64,000 nt of DNA, from contig OZ005602.1 in assembly GCA_963930655.1 (NCBI GenBank), positions 2,115,501 through 2,179,500 on the forward strand, in the 5' to 3' direction. Origin of the DNA: Myrica gale (taxonomy: Eukaryota > Streptophyta > Magnoliopsida > Fagales > Myricaceae). The first letter of the stretch is position 1. Each line of letters starts with the position of its first letter. A program made the translations under genes and the position numbers. Below are positions 41,490 through 53,100 of the stretch, piece after piece. Under the pieces are notes generated by a model, which was given only the letters and a program-made list of their open reading frames with translations, searched no databases and had not been told where the DNA came from.

Positions 41490-42480
41490 CTACTTTGCAA
41501 TAATAGAGATCATATGACGAACGTCTTATACTGCTTAATTAATATTTTCTAACCCATTGCATGAGCTGATTACAATTGTCGAAGCGTTTCTTCCTTCCTT
41601 CTAATTAAGTAAGCGGGGACTTATTACAAACATGTTATAATTGTGGAACTTATTACAAACATAATTTACGCGCGTACGGTCCGAATATGATTATTGAATT
41701 TTGAGAGAAAAAAATATCTCAAATCATAAATAATATTAATTACGAAAAAAAAGACCAACGGTGCGCCATTTAAGATTACATCCCCAGTTTTCTCCATTTA
41801 TTACGTGCTGAATATATATGCATGCACTTCTGGGCAGTGGACCTACACAGCTCAGGAACGGACGCCTAAAGTATCTTCTTGGTTTTGTGATCATATGATT
41901 GGAGGAGTCTAAACTTTATTTGTTGGATTGCTCTTACCTTATTTAATGTGGCCAAAGGACCCTTACCACGTGACTCAACTTTTATTTGCTGACTTGCCAA
42001 TCTCCCAACCACTTTAAAATCGCTTTGTTTTATCTAACATTTCGCCTCTGCATTGAATGTGCTTATATTTCTTTCTTTTAACTTCTAATAATATTCTTCA
42101 TTATCAAACAGTAAATCGACTTCAATAAAATCAGATCTTTAACATGGTGAGAGCTGTGATGCCACCTATTTTGCAACGATTTAATTCTCACCACAAGTAT
42201 TAATGTTTCTGTTTAGTCGAAAAAAGCAAAGTGTAACTACTAAGGCGGTAACACTTGGAGAAAAGGAATTGGACCATACAAGTGGCAAAGAATTTCGTAT
42301 AAATTGACAAAATCAAGGACTTAATCGTGATTTTACAAGATATCTCATCCGTTTCTTCATGTTTTTTTGTGGCTATTATTTATAAGCCCCTCCCACTTCA
42401 TATACTATTGCCTATAATATCTTCTTGCTTTTGTGATATGATTGGGAAGAGTCTAAACTTTATTTGTTGGATTGCTGTCA
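41490..42480. repeat. Duplicated NLR-1 upstream sequence
   Basis: Words such as AATAGAGATCATATGACG, TGCTTAATTAATATTTTCTAAC, GATTACATCCCCAGTTTTCTCC and TTTATTTGTTGGATTGCT run in the same order as at 25850-26690 and 58480-59080. No NLR coding sequence accompanies this copy. Confidence 0.7.
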
Positions 42481-42486
42481 ACTTGT

Positions 42487-44100
42487 TGTGTCAAGCCCCA
42501 AAATTTAACAATGGAATTTTCAGTAAAAACAACTTTGAGACATCATATCCTTTATTCTAAATAAAACATCATCAAAACTTCAATGCTTTAAAACATAAAC
42601 TTGTACAAATTTCCAAACAATATTACTCTCACCCGCATGCTATCTAATTCTGATCCTTGACACTTTCTTCAAAAATCTCTGAAAGTGAGAAAAAATAATA
42701 ACAGAGTGAGTTCGACAACTCAGTAAGCAGAGAATAAAAATATATATTCTTTTTTTGGAGCAGAAATACAGAAAATAGAATAGCTTTATCAGAAAATCCC
42801 CTTTGACATCAACAGTAAGCCACATTGCCCCTGTGGCAGGGTTGTGCAACGACTTAACCGGCGGCCAAACCGAATTAAGCCAATAGTAAGTGGAGTTTTC
42901 CCTACTAAGACTTAGCCACGTACGCTAAGTGTGCACTAGGGAGAAACCCACACAGAAATCAATCCGAAGAATGAGCGCACTCAGTAATCAGTAAGTTGGT
43001 ACCAACAACAACAGTAATCAGTAATCAGAACATTGCCTCGGGGTTTGAAAACAATATAATATATAATAACAAAATTCATATTCAAAATCAGAAATGATGT
43101 TCAGCAGAATATATAATCTTTGAGAAATAATTCAGAACAATCATATAAACAATCTCAGTAGGTCTTTTAAAATTCCACATTTGTTTTCAGAATAACATAA
43201 ACTTGCAATAAAATATTTTCCACAAAATCATTTACGAAAAACGTGTTCATAATTTTTGAAGAAACTAATATAATAGCTCCGCTTACCCGATTCGCTTCGA
43301 TAATCGAACCGTTATAAAATCCACGTATTGCAGCGACCCAAAAGAACCGAAGAAACCAAGAAACTCAACAATGACCGAAATTGACCTAGAGAGAGAGAGA
43401 GAGAGATAGATCTAAAAAATGACAGAAAATTCACGTTTGAGAGGTGTGAATAATCTGTGAGCGAAATGTCCCTTTTATAGGCCGAAAATCAATGCGTAAT
43501 AACCCCAAATCGTTGCCCTTTCGAAATCCTCCATTAACAACCATAAATCGCTTGATTTATTGAGAAACGTCGAGATCTACACAATGGAGTTGAAAGGCCA
43601 CGAAAATCAAACAAAAATGAGTTAAAACGGATGAGAAATCGAAGAGAGAGAGAGAGAGAGAAAAAATTGATGAGAGAGAGAGAGAAAGGGTCGAAAATGG
43701 CGGACTGCAACCCAGCAAGTCGAAAAGATTAGGGTTGAGGAAGAAGAAGATCAAAACGCACCGTTTCACTTAAAAATTCAATTCCAGCAAAACGTCTTTA
43801 AATAAAATAAAACCTTAACAATGCCAACCAAATGCGTGAAGCGCCCCAGTGGTTGAACTACGAATCTCTCTCCTTTAATGCGCAGGTTCGAATCCTCGCA
43901 CTCCATTTTTTTCGCACATAAATTACTATACATATAAATAAACTACATCGCACCATAACCAACAAACATGCGCCTAGCCCATTGGTCTAATTTGACGCTT
44001 AATTTTACTTCGGTGTGCAAATCGTTGGGGGAAACAACATAATGAGCTCAATGTATCAAAAATAAAACATTAAGATACAATGCGTCGACACCCTTAAACA
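42487..44100. mobile_element. Unclassified transposon-like insertion
   Basis: At 42487 the duplicated upstream sequence (compare GGATTGCTCCCAACTTGTTG at 26660) is interrupted by TGTGTCAAGCCCCAAAATT. The following 1.6 kb has a different character, with CAGTAATCAGTAATCAG runs, GA microsatellites and a tRNA-like patch, and ends around GCGTCGACACCCTTAAACA. It begins with TG and ends with CA, so a solo LTR is possible, but no target duplication was found. The right boundary is uncertain. Confidence 0.3.
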
Positions 44101-44309
44101 TAGAGTTAAAGTATATTTAACTTCTTTTCTTTTCTTTTTAGGGAAGTGAACTCCCAAACTATAGAGTCGATGTCAGTTAGGGCCCAAATTATTAATTTTG
44201 TCATATTATACCCTCGAATTACAAAATTCATCACGACACATCCAATGCTTCTATCAAGTAAACACTTCAAGGTGTGGTGCACCGCTAGGCTAGGCTCCCT
44301 GGTATTTCT

Positions 44310-44860
44310 TTGGAAAAAGTAGTAGCTCTTTCACCCGACTCCATCTATGGGGCGGTCTTGCATGCCGCGCTCTTTGAGTTGGCAGAGCCTTCACCCTCTA
44401 AGATACGCTTCAACATCGTAATCGACCCATGCCGGAGGGCATTAACTATAAAGAATACGAGTGATCCGTGGCTGGAAGATGCTTTGGAGAGAATTGGGCC
44501 GAAGAATACACTCCATTCTTGCGAATCCAGAGTTGGGAAAACTCAGAAAAGAGAGCAGTAGCCATCAAAGAAAGATGCAAGAACTGGATAAATTCTCTTG
44601 GGGACGGAAATGGGAATATCATCTTAGAGCAGGTGCTTCTAGATTATAGTTGCCACAAATCGACGAAAGGAGATCTTCAAGAACATTCAGACCGACACCT
44701 GCTAAGATATCGAGACACAGCGAGGCTTTGGCGCAGATCAAAATTCAAAAGAGTACTTCAGGAAAAAGAAAAAAAGAAAAAAGAAAGACAGTCTAGAGTG
44801 CTTTTGGCTGAATTAATAGTCCCGACTCCCTCCCTCTTGTTGACAAGACAGACAGCTTGA
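44310..44860 (+). pseudogene. Unrecognised degenerate coding fragment
   Basis: Protein-like sequence runs on the plus strand but changes frame near 44480. First comes a stretch with SPDSIYGAVLHAALFELAEP and SKIRFNIVIDPCRRAL. Then, in another phase, comes EEYTPFLRIQSWENSEKRAV, ERCKNWINSLGDGNG and DRHLLRYRDTARLWRRSKFKR, followed by a Lys/Glu-rich tail. I do not recognise the family. It precedes, in the same orientation, the C-terminal-exon-like fragment at 44820-45060, which recurs at 59100-59320, so both may derive from one gene convergent with NF-YA. Confidence 0.4.
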
Positions 44861-45060
44861 GACAATGGGTGATGCTGCAACCGCTAGCAGTAGCGTTGAG
44901 ATCCCTCTTGTTGACAAGACAGACAGAACTCGAGACAATGGGTGATGCTGCAACCGCTAGCAGTAGTGTTGAGATCGACTTCAAACGAAGAATTCTTAAA
45001 ATCTCGAGTGCAAAAGTGTGCCATGTTGTTTCCTTTGAACCCCAAGAACTCCAGCACTGA
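44820..45060 (+). pseudogene. C-terminal fragment of an unknown gene convergent with NF-YA, copy 1
   Basis: The end reads SSSVEIDFKRRILKISSAKV then CHVVSFEPQELQH and stop. A 73-base segment (CTCTTGTTGACAAGACAGACAG ... GCTAGCAGTAGYGTTGAGATC) is tandemly duplicated at about 44832-44976. Close relatives lie at 59140-59321 and, truncated, at 63230-63340. Conservation of the protein reading across copies suggests a genuine exon. No family is recognised. Confidence 0.45.
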
Positions 45061-45700
45061 ACTAGAATAAGATTGGTTCAATCTGCATAGGTAGCCAAGG
45101 GTACTGATAACATAAGTGTAGATTACGAGTATACATCACTAATAAGAAACAATTCAACCCTATGAGCGGCATAAACAACACGGATTACACAAAGATCGAG
45201 CCTCCTACGAAACAAATATGGTTTGTACATTAACCCAGAATTTAAATTCAGAACTTTTGAGTTGTCCTAATCTCTACCTCTGTACAAAGAAAAGAGCAAA
45301 AATGGAAGAAGGATGGAATGAAGCACTTGAAATCTTTCAAGAAGTCACATGGCCATTTATCATCTCTTTTCCATTCTACATCCATGCAACATGCACAATA
45401 TAAAAGCCAAGAATGATTTGCCGCCTGACATATAACTGCCAAGAATGTTGTAACAGATAAACACGGAATAAATCCCATCCCATCAGGGTGAGGTCCAATC
45501 TTCCACCTTGGCACCACACTCCCCGCAGAAGTTCACTGTATGGCAAGACGCCTCTGTGATGCCTGGTTAGAAGAGATGCTTCCCCATTGCTGGCCTGAAC
45601 AGTCTCCTTCCTCGCCTCTTTCACCAGCACGCAGATATGATGAGGCCTGCAAGTTGCTGTAATTCTGGTAGCGGTCACCACCATTAACATAATTCTGGTA
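45061..45700 (-). pseudogene. NF-YA 3' end fragment (intact C-terminal tail)
   Basis: On the minus strand this holds the C-terminal part of the last NF-YA exon (QNYVNGGDRYQNYSNLQASS ... GDCSGQQWGSISSNQASQRR LAIQ and stop at about 45538), followed by 3' UTR sequence shared with 59750-60170. It lacks the DNA-binding exons. At 45698 it joins block B directly, so it is a cut-off duplicate. It preserves the tail that has been altered in the copy at 60 kb. Confidence 0.8.
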
Positions 45701-48700
45701 GCTACCTCTTCTTGCCCAACCAGACAAGCCTTTTGGGCCAAAACCCACCGAAAGCCAATCGGGCCCTTGTCCATTTATTTTTTTGTCAGTTTTCTAATAA
45801 TGCCGTTATCCTGGTCGGGAGCTATATCTGGCATATATCCCAATCCCCAACCCTCCTACCAAAACAGCAAAACACAACCTTTGCATCTCTGTTCTGAGTT
45901 CTGAACCTTTCAGCTAGCTTAGGCTACTTTCTTGTTCAACCTCACCTTTCTATTGCAATTTTATTTGACAGTTATTGGTGAATTTGCAAACTCTAAACAT
46001 TTGAAAAACAGAGAAAAATGGTGCGAAAATTGAGGAGATTATAGTTTTATTAGATTTTGTAAGGAAGTGGGTAAAATGTTGTGATAACTGGTTGTAGATT
46101 TTTTAGACCAGTGATTGAGGTGTTAAAGGTAAAAAAATAAACTATTTTTATTTTTAAAATTGAGAGTCACTTCGTCATTGTAGATAAAATTAATAGGGAC
46201 TAAAGGGTCAAATAACCTAAATGTTGGGGGAGCAAAATTGATAAGAAATTTATGTTTTTATGTGAAATGTGAATTTTGCTGAAGCTGAGCGGGTCCTTCA
46301 AGACAAAGGATGTTCGGCAATATTATCTTAAAAAACAAATGGATTGTAAGTCAAAGGTGAGCCAAAATCAAGTCATGCGCAGGCTGTTCGGTTTTTTAAC
46401 ATTCTCAGGATTTTTTGAATCCTGAGAATACACAAACCGAACATGTTTTTTAACCTCACATAAAAATAACTACCTCACGCATACCAATAAAGTTAACATC
46501 ACCTAAAAATTTTCAAAACACAAAAAAATTCTCAAAATATTACCCAACCAAACATCCTCTTGAGTCTTATTCTAACCCCAGAATTAGGCACCATAGGAAA
46601 AGAAAATCGTTGAAATTGGGCAGTGCTATTAATTGAATTATGAGAGCAACAACGCGTGTAGAAGCGTACAAAAATATTTTTGAAATTCGAAATTAATAAT
46701 TACCCAAAATTCTGGTATTAAATATTTGTCTATTATTATTAGCAATGCATGTTAAATTTAAAAATAAAAAAGAAAATAATTTAGACTAAAGAGAGAGAGG
46801 AAAATGAGACAAAAGATTTAAGTGATTCGGTCCTACATCCACTGTGGGAAGGCTCAACTGGGCATATTTGTGTACTCACTAATGTAAGGATGAGATTACA
46901 AGGGAGACTTTATTTATAAGCCTCTGATTACAATAACCTACATTACTATATTAATGCGACACTCTAATACTTCCCTGCAAACACACCTGGACTTAAAAAA
47001 AAATTCGATAATAAAAAAATGGTCAAAAAGTCGTCGTAAGATGGTTGGAGAGGGTCGTCGAAATTTGGTCGGAGAGAGAGGACAGTCACCTGAAGTAAGC
47101 AGGAAAGGATTACTAGAATGGGATGATCACCAGAGGGATTTTGAACGGGACACAGGGAAGTCCGATAGAAGATGTCGGAAGTTCGCTGGAATGATCCCGA
47201 ACGGGGCCCCAGAAAGTTCGTGTGTAGAAGCTTGCAAAATATTTTTAAAATTCGAAATAAATAATTACCCAAAATTCTGGTATTTAATTGTTGTCAATTG
47301 TAATACGTAATTCTCACCTAGGCCTAGCTTTTGTATTAGTAAAAAATCATATGATTGATGAGAAGCTAAGTACAACAAGTGAAATGAAAGAGGCCAATTT
47401 AAAGACCTGGATTGGTACCTGATTACATATGGCCAAATTGTCCAGCATTCCATGGAGCCTTTAGAAAGCCAAGTGACTGCGACTCGGTTCCTCCCTCCTC
47501 AGAATCCTCTACCTTTCCCACAATTTTTCTCTTCTCCAATCATTTCTGCAGCTGAACAAAGTAATTCCGTGAGACAATAGAATACGAAAATATTAAGGGT
47601 AAAGAAAGTGGGATTTGAATTCCTACTGAAAAATTAAGATTAATTCGTGAATATGTTGAAGATGAGATTTCAACGGTAGGATATGAGCGATTTTGTGGCC
47701 TTCAACTCTCAAATAGCTCATATAAAATTTTACAAGAAAGAAATACTATGGCACTGTGAGCGGAAAAATGGAAGGTTAGATTTTTCATGTTATTTTTTTT
47801 TTCTCTAATGTTCAGCCTTCTTTTTTCTTAGAGAGATTATGCATCAATTACCTTCCTTGAGATTTCTATTTTACAACGAATAAAAAACATTACTGTTATC
47901 TAATAGGTATCAATTACCTTAAATTGGCCTCCCCAATAGAAAGGAACATAGCTAAGTGACTACGAACAGGTGAACTTTGTTCTCCAGAGACAAAAACGCA
48001 CAAGTGTAAATTGGAATTTCTCGCATTTCTTAGTAACCAAACAAGATCAACGGAGAAAAGACAAATCACCTTCGCATTGTCAATATGATACGAGAATCCT
48101 TTAAGAATGAATCCTCCAACCTTGAAAATAGCGACCGCACTTAAATCAATGTTTTTCTGTTCTTCAACCATTTCTCTGATGAACAAAATAATTTTATGAG
48201 AGACAGAGAATGGGAACAAATTCAGGGTAAAGACAGTGGTACTTGAAGTCCTATTCATAATTAAGATAAAATGGAGGATTAATACCTGACATATGTAAAA
48301 CATATTCATAATCAAGTATCAAATCTGGGATGTGAGGTTCGGCAGCCCCTCTCGCAGAGATCGAAGATCCTCGATATTATGTAGTGAAAAAATGTAAGTT
48401 ATCGAGAGGGGATCAAGCTCCTCTGTAATTCGGATAACCGACACTTCTCTCTCACTCTCTCGCCTAGCTAAGTATTGCAGTCCACGGAGAAGGAGGATAA
48501 ACCATTATCCACAGAGGTTATGTGATTTGAGAGGAGAGTTATAAATTCTTACAATAAAGAACCCTCTGCTGACCATGTGTTGTCCCGTCCGAACAACGAA
48601 GGAAAATATGGCACGTAGCATAAGTTTTTGCTCATGAAGCAATGGTTCTGAAATCCAACTAGTACTTGGTAGCTGTCAACTGTCATCAGTCAACAGTATT

Positions 48701-50181
48701 GAATCTTGTTAACGGAGTTTCCTCATTAAAGTTTACACTAAAAATAAATAGATAAATAGAAGGATTAAGGATATTGTACGAAGGAACATCATTATTACAA
48801 CATTATAAGAATGGTTTTCTGTTGGAGAGAACTCATGCTACAACGAAACTTAGGTCTTATAGTAAACGGGACATCATAGCATGCCCTATATCTATAGAAA
48901 AAAATTTAATAATTTCTCATCGACTCCCAAAATGTGTTATTGTGTAACTAAATCACATATAAAATGACTAAAATGTCCCTTCAAGATAAAATAACTAAAA
49001 ATATTTAAAAAATAATTACAAAATATAAATGATATGTAAATAAAAAGTAATATGTTTTTTTTTTAAAATACTGAAACTCTATTTTATTAATCTATTTATT
49101 TTTAATTTTTTTCTTATATTTTTTTCAAAAAAATTATTTTGAATGGACATTTCGATCAATTCATATCACTTTATATAATTAATTGACTGTCAAATCAAAC
49201 AGAAGTCAAAATCAAACTTCACATACACACAAAGTCAAAGTTTAAGAAAATGTGACTACAATCTCGTATGAGTCTTTGATCGAAGAATTTTTTGAATTTT
49301 GAAGGTTGTATATAATTATTTTATATTATCTACCATTAGGTTTTGATAGGTGAGATTTTATTTTTTTGTATAACTTAATTATTTAATTCATCATAAATTA
49401 AATTTTTTATGTAAATATGTAAATCGTTAAACGTTTCAAATATCACAAAATATTTCAATAAAATTTCTTTTACGTAAAATAATAGTTTTACCAGCAAACT
49501 GTGGTGATGTTGGAACAAAAGGGCAAAAGTGAAATTGAAATTTCTCACATTTCTCAGTAACCAAACAAGACCAACGAAGAAAAGTGCAATCACCTTCGCA
49601 TATACAACATGATCCTAGAATCCTTTAGGAATGAACCCACAACTTCGAAAATAGTGACTGCAACTAAACAGGAATGTTTATAAGATATTTGTAAAGAGAG
49701 GGAAATAAAATATTAATCTATTCTTTGCAATTGCTGTACCTGCACGTACATCCAATTGCTTTGGATGATAATGGACCACTTATAATTGGGCCTCTTTTGC
49801 AACTTTGGCCCAGCATCTCCATGAAAATTATATTCAATCTTCTTCTCCAATGCTTCTCCAACGCCTCTCAACCTCGGGGATCTCACGCTATTCTGTCTGT
49901 AGCTTACATATGGCTCTCCTCGTTTTTAGATTTGTGGCCTTCATTGTCAGAGTAGGTTTCTCTCTCCTCGATCTCCTCCGCAATTTGTCTTCATCTTCTT
50001 ATTCTTCCATATCCTTATTCATTCTCCCGATATCTCTATAATTATATATGTATGGCATCTAAGTTCAAAGGGAGAATGGAAAAAAACAACGAAAGGAAAC
50101 AAATAATCACTGTATAGTTGTTTACTTGTAGCAAAACTTGCAGTGAATTGGATTTTCTCATAAACACCGAATACCTGTCCT
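45698..50181. repeat. Segmental duplication block B (3' flank side of NLR-5)
   Basis: This is colinear with 16469-21516. It lacks the MITE found in block A and has its own insertion at about 46381-46559. Near 48340-48900 it contains sequence not matched in block A. No gene is present; short open frames do not correspond between the blocks. Confidence 0.8.
46381..46559. mobile_element. Short MITE inserted only in block B
   Basis: The left end AGGCTGTTCGGTTTTTTAAC and the right end (complement AGGATGTTTGGTTGGGTAA) are imperfect inverted repeats. An internal perfect hairpin TTCTCAGGATT ... AATCCTGAGAA lies at 46401-46427. Block A is uninterrupted at the equivalent place (about 17512). The superfamily is uncertain, as no clear target duplication was found. 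Confidence 0.6.
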
Positions 50182-53100
50182 TCAATTTTCCTGTTCTTCA
50201 CCCATTTCTCTGATGAATAAAGTAGTTCTATGAGAGAGAGAGAAGGGAAACAAATTGAGGGTAAAGAAACTTGAAGTCCTATTCAAAATTAAGATAAAAT
50301 GGCGGAATAATACCTGAATGTTATGTCGAACATATGGTGTAAGTGTCAAATCTTGGATGCGAGCGATCTTGGGCCAATCCTCGCCATTGTCTCTTTCGCA
50401 TCTTTGCAATAAGATTGGACACTCAATAATACTCAGCTTCCGCAAGGACGTTAGTCGACGCATTCCTTCAGGCAATGATGTCAAGCAGGTGCACCTCACT
50501 ATTGTGAACTCTTCAAGTGATGTCCACTTGTCAATCCAATCTGGTATAGCTGTTAAGTTAGCACAAGAGCCAATCTCAAACGCTCGTAGAGTGGTAAGAT
50601 GCTGAAGCCCCGACGGGAGAGACACCAATTTTGGAAGTCTAATAATTTCCAGAGTGCGGAGGCTCTTAAGCCCTTGCATCCAATCGTCGTCCTTGCCTAG
50701 ATCAAGCTCATCGCACCAACGAAGCTCCAATGTTTGAAGTGCAGTGAGGTGTTGTATACCGCGGGAGAGAGTCTCTAATCTCTTACAAGAATGTATTGAC
50801 AAATCTTGGAGAGAAGTAAGGTTCCGCAGCCCCTCTGGCAGAGACACCAATTTTGGAAGACTATCAATTGTCAGAGTGCGGAGGCTCTTAAGCCCTTACC
50901 CTTCTATCCAATCGTCGTCCTTGCCTAGATCAAGCTCATCGCACCAACGAAGCTCCAGCGTTTGAAGTGCAATGAGGTGTTGTATACCGCGGGAGAGAGT
51001 CTCTAGTCACTTACATGAATATATTGACAAATCCTGGAGAGAAGTGAGGTTCCGCAGCCCCTCCTCTGTCAGAGACACCAATTTTGGAAGACTGTTGAAT
51101 GTCAGAGTGCGGAGGCTCTTAAGCCCTTGCATCCAATCGCCGTCCTTGCCTAGATCAAGCTCATCGCACCAACGAAGCTCCAGTGTTTGAAGTGAAGTGA
51201 GGTGTTGTATACCGCGGGAGAGAGTCTCTAGTCTCTTACAAGAATGTATTGACAAATCTTGGAGAGAAGTAAGGTTCCGCTGCCCCTCTTCTGGCAGAGA
51301 CACCAATTTTAGAAGTTTATAAATGTTTAGAGTGCGGAGGCTCTTAAGCCCTTGCATCCAATCGTTGTCCTTGCCTAGATCAAGTTCATAGCATTTACGA
51401 AGCTCCGGTGTTTGAAGTGCAGTGAGGTGTTGTATATCGCGAGAGAGAGTCTCTAGTCTCTTACAGGAATGTATTAACAAATCTTGGAGAGAAGTGAGGT
51501 TCCGCAGCCCCTCCTCTGGCAGATATCGAAGATCCACATTACCAATTAGTTTTAGACTCTTCAATTTTGAGAGAGGAGTCGTGAAGAGGCGACAAGTGCA
51601 AGGGAGGCAATTGCTGCTGACCGGCTTTCTAGTGCTGCCACATTCGTCATCATTGTCTTTTGCAATGGCTTCCAGCTGGCAATTCTCTAGTCCAATTCTT
51701 CAAGATGTGGAAATGTTGGCATGGAAGTCAACATTGGGCAATTCCAAATCTTTAATGTCGAAAGAAGAGGAAATGAAGGGAGTAAAGGATAGTCCTCCAT
51801 CCATGTGACCGTCATTGTTTCCAAGGAATCCATCCTCCTACACCAACCCTTCAATTTCGGACACTGAAAAAATTTCATCTTCTTCAGGGATGGGAAGTAT
51901 GCGATTGGTATAGAAGAAGAAGCAGATACCATGTTGCTATCTAATATATACTCCAACTCATCCAACCAATCAAGTTTAAGACAATTAAGAGACGGCAATT
52001 GGCTCAATGGGGGCAAATATTTCAAGTTTTTGCACTCAGATATTCGGAGTTTAACAAGATTTGATGGTAACCAAACACTCGAATTCGGAAGCCTCACACC
52101 CCCGTACATATACAAATAAAGACCTTTAAGATTCGGGTGAGGTCTCAAGTCTTCCAATTGCGTTTCAGCGTCAACGACATTTTCACTATTATATATCCAA
52201 TGTAGCTCCAAGGTATGAAGATGCTGTTTATCTTTTAAATTGGCAGCCTTATACTCTGATGCAACATCTTTCCCGTTAACCAATCGCGTGATCACTAACT
52301 TCCCTCTCAGGCTATTTAGCCCGTTTAATTCATGTAAACCACCACCGTTACCCGCCACACCACCTCCCGAGTTAAACACAAACACAGGTAATGTCATCAG
52401 ATTAGTTAGTTGCCCCAATCCACGCGGCATACAAATCAATCTCCAACATTCATCAATCTCGAGATGCCTGAGATTGATTAATTTTTTAATATCTCTTGGC
52501 AATTCTTCAAGGCCCGTACAACCACTGAGTCTCAGCGTGATCAAATTTTGCAACCTCGTTATCGAATTGGGCAACTTTTTGATCCTTCTATTTTCAGAAA
52601 AATCAAGATACCTTAAATGTTTCAATTTAGAGACAGAACTAGGCACAACATCCAAATTTTTATTGTGTAGATCCAACGTGCGCAATAGCTTCAGATTTGA
52701 AAAAAATTCATTCAAAGTTGACTCAGTCAAATATGACCATCTACTTCCAGAATGGAAAACAAGTGTTCGCGTCGTAGAAGCTTTTGAAAATAACATGCGA
52801 GCTGCACTGAGAAAATCAATGTCCCCGTCCCCAATTGCTACTTGACGAATTTTACTCGCACCAAGCAAATTATTTTTAGGATCAAATGTGGTGACAGACG
52901 ATCCTGACACTTTGACAGCAAGATCATGCATAAAGTCATGCATTTTGCAATTAGCAATGTCACCAAACTTATCCATTTGGGCCTCTTGGAAGAATGATCT
53001 CCAAAGTAATTCCATAAAATAATCGTTAGCAATATCTTCTAAGCACTGATTTTGATCGGTTGGCTTGATAAAGTCTTGTGCTATCCACAGATTAATGAGC

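Larger units (their letters stand above)
37739..44300. other. Gene-poor, repeat-rich spacer
   Basis: No supported gene is seen. Contents: a direct repeat pair (37947-38311 and 39948-40327), a family-1 MITE (41190-41380), a copy of the NLR-1 upstream sequence (41490-42480), an unclassified transposon-like stretch (about 42487-44100), and bases 44140-44270 resembling 55498-55600. A perfect box-B-like GGTTCGAATCC at 43885-43895 belongs to a tRNA-like sequence that lacks matching acceptor arms. Confidence 0.5.

Noticed and set aside
43833..43905. tRNA gene candidate with GGTTCGAATCC
   Set aside because: Box B is perfect, but the acceptor stem does not pair and no proper anticodon arm was found; more likely a SINE or transposon-borne relic.
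42487..44100. Definite solo LTR
   Set aside because: TG and CA ends are suggestive, but no target duplication was found and the right end is ambiguous, so it is listed only as an unclassified insertion.
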